Shown here one piece after another: positions 63,246 through 64,000 of a DNA stretch of 64,000 nt; within the stretch, counting starts at the first letter, position 1; each line of letters begins with the position of its first letter. The position numbers and the translations under genes were made by a program. Source of the stretch: Marinobacter vinifirmus (GTDB lineage: Bacteria > Pseudomonadota > Gammaproteobacteria > Pseudomonadales > Oleiphilaceae); the NCBI RefSeq assembly GCF_002258215.1, contig NZ_NEFY01000004.1:283774-347773 (forward strand), read 5' to 3'. The notes beneath the pieces are model-generated. The model was not told where the DNA came from. It saw nothing but the letters and a program-made list of their open reading frames with translations, and ran no database searches.

Positions 63246-64000
63246 TTGAGTCGTCGCTGCGAATGTGCCTTCCTGTTGCTCTTCGTTATTAGTGTTCTGC
63301 CAATCAGCCTCAGGGCAGAAGTTGTTAACCTGTCCTGGGACAACGACCTGCTTACTGGAACAGATCGCGGCTATACAAACGGGGTACGCTTTTCGTATCT
63401 GACAGACACCGCTGACGAGAACGATGGAAAGTCGGCAAGATTTGCCCGGACTCTGCGTGATGAGCTGCGCTTTCTGCCAGGTATTGGAACTGCTGATTCA
63501 AAGCAGGCGGTAAGCCTGAGTTTGCGGCAATTCATGGTCACACCTGAAGATATTACGGTTGAAGATCCGCAGTTCGACGACATTCCCTATGCCGGCCACC
63601 TGTCGCTCAGCGGCACACTATGGAGCTGGAACGCCGATACGATTACCGGCTTTGGTGCTCACATTGGTGTTATTGGGCCCGAAAGCGGTGCCGAGTCGGT
63701 TCAGAAATGGGTGCACAAAGCCACGGGAAGCGACAAGCCGCAAGGGTGGGGGAATCAGCTTGGAACCGATGTGGTGGGTGGCATACAGGCTGCGCATGGC
63801 CGAAAACTGTTGCAAGCCGGGCAGGGCGGCAACATTGAACAGCGTGTGTCGGTGATCGGATCCGGACTACTGTCGAGTTTTCGAACCTCCGCTAAAACCG
63901 GGTTGGTCTGGCAGCTTGGCAGACACCTTCCTATAAATTTTGTGCCGGACTACGCTGGTACCTCCTCAACCATCGCTTTGCCGGGCTCGTTCAAGGATTC
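63246..64000 (+). CDS. LpxR-like lipid A 3'-O-deacylase (partial, runs off right edge)
   Basis: The frame is open from a TTG at 63246 to the edge, giving 251 residues. GGAG lies 9 bases before the TTG; another TTG at 63222 is possible. A signal peptide (ending SLRA) is followed by VVNLSWDNDLLTGTDRGYTN and GVRFS, then DIPYAGHLSLSGTLW, GVIGPESGAESVQKWVHKAT and PQGWGNQL. These match the LpxR/DUF2219 family: the Asn-Asp pair, Ser and His expected at the active site are all visible. LpxR removes the 3'-acyloxyacyl group of lipid A in the outer membrane. The C-terminus is outside the window. It sits in the acquired-looking segment next to the lpx genes. Confidence 0.85.
   Translation, partial: MSRRCECAFLLLFVISVLPISLRAEVVNLSWDNDLLTGTDRGYTNGVRFSYLTDTADENDGKSARFARTLRDELRFLPGIGTADSKQAVSLSLRQFMVTPEDITVEDPQFDDIPYAGHLSLSGTLWSWNADTITGFGAHIGVIGPESGAESVQKWVHKATGSDKPQGWGNQLGTDVVGGIQAAHGRKLLQAGQGGNIEQRVSVIGSGLLSSFRTSAKTGLVWQLGRHLPINFVPDYAGTSSTIALPGSFKD

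Overview
The window is a moderately GC-rich gammaproteobacterial chromosome segment. Its closest feel is a marine Marinobacter/Hahella/Pseudomonas-type bacterium. The basis is the Pseudomonas-like block map-glnD-dapC-yffB-dapD-dapE facing rpsB-tsf-pyrH-frr-uppS-cdsA-dxr-rseP-bamA-skp-lpxD-fabZ-lpxA-lpxB-rnhB, the long 342-residue DapD, and the general protein style. The species call is inference from gene order and protein sequence, without any database search.

Layout. (1) 1-3.1 kb, minus strand: an edge-truncated lipoprotein with calcium-binding thrombospondin type 3 repeats, an OmpA-like outer membrane protein carrying one such repeat, and an unrecognised protein. (2) 3.2-16.0 kb, plus strand: an unrecognised protein with duplicated helix-turn-helix-like segments, then a Tad (tight adherence, Flp pilus) locus: flp, a TadE-like pseudopilin, rcpC/cpaB, rcpA/cpaC secretin, tadZ (frameshifted as read), tadA, tadB, tadC, tadD, a small secreted protein, tadG-like, and a peptidoglycan-binding lipoprotein. 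(3) 16.0-19.9 kb: a tightly packed partner-switching module (SpoIIE phosphatase, HATPase anti-sigma-like kinase, STAS protein, two small unknowns), then a convergent EAL-domain protein. (4) 20.9-24.4 kb: a CocE/NonD-type lipoprotein hydrolase and a subtilisin-like protease, with a GGGGTCAGACCCC-core palindromic repeat before, between and after them. (5) 24.5-31.1 kb: an orphan type VI secretion island of VgrG, a 1125-residue VasX-like putative pore-forming effector and a two-TM putative immunity protein. (6) 31.4-38.9 kb: an orphan ParD-like antitoxin, DUF1853, glyoxalase, a large lipoprotein hydrolase, a Clp-N/P-loop protein with a small partner, a membrane-anchored cold-shock protein and slyX. 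(7) 38.9-46.5 kb, minus strand: lysine (DAP) pathway genes, glnD and map. dapE-dapD-yffB are bracketed by two inverted copies of a ~200-bp palindromic element. (8) 46.8-61.3 kb: the conserved translation/isoprenoid/outer-membrane-biogenesis cluster. (9) 61.3-64.0 kb: a breakpoint region with a deleted EamA transporter fused to a 5'-truncated OprM-type efflux channel, a decayed reading frame, and an LpxR-like lipid A deacylase running off the right edge.

How it works together. Region 2 builds and secretes a Flp pilus, and the adjoining phosphatase/kinase/STAS genes probably set its activity or expression. Region 5 is a self-contained effector cassette that would depend on a type VI apparatus encoded elsewhere. 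Regions 7 and 8 are housekeeping: peptidoglycan/lysine precursor, nitrogen sensing, translation factors, UMP kinase, undecaprenyl and CDP-DAG lipids, DXP pathway, BAM assembly and lipid A synthesis.

No tRNA, rRNA, CRISPR array or intact insertion sequence was recognised. The most notable points are the tadZ frameshift, the base-composition mosaic of the surface-exposed Tad genes, the VgrG/VasX-like/immunity cassette, the two repeat families, and the deletion-fusion scar at the end of the lpx cluster.
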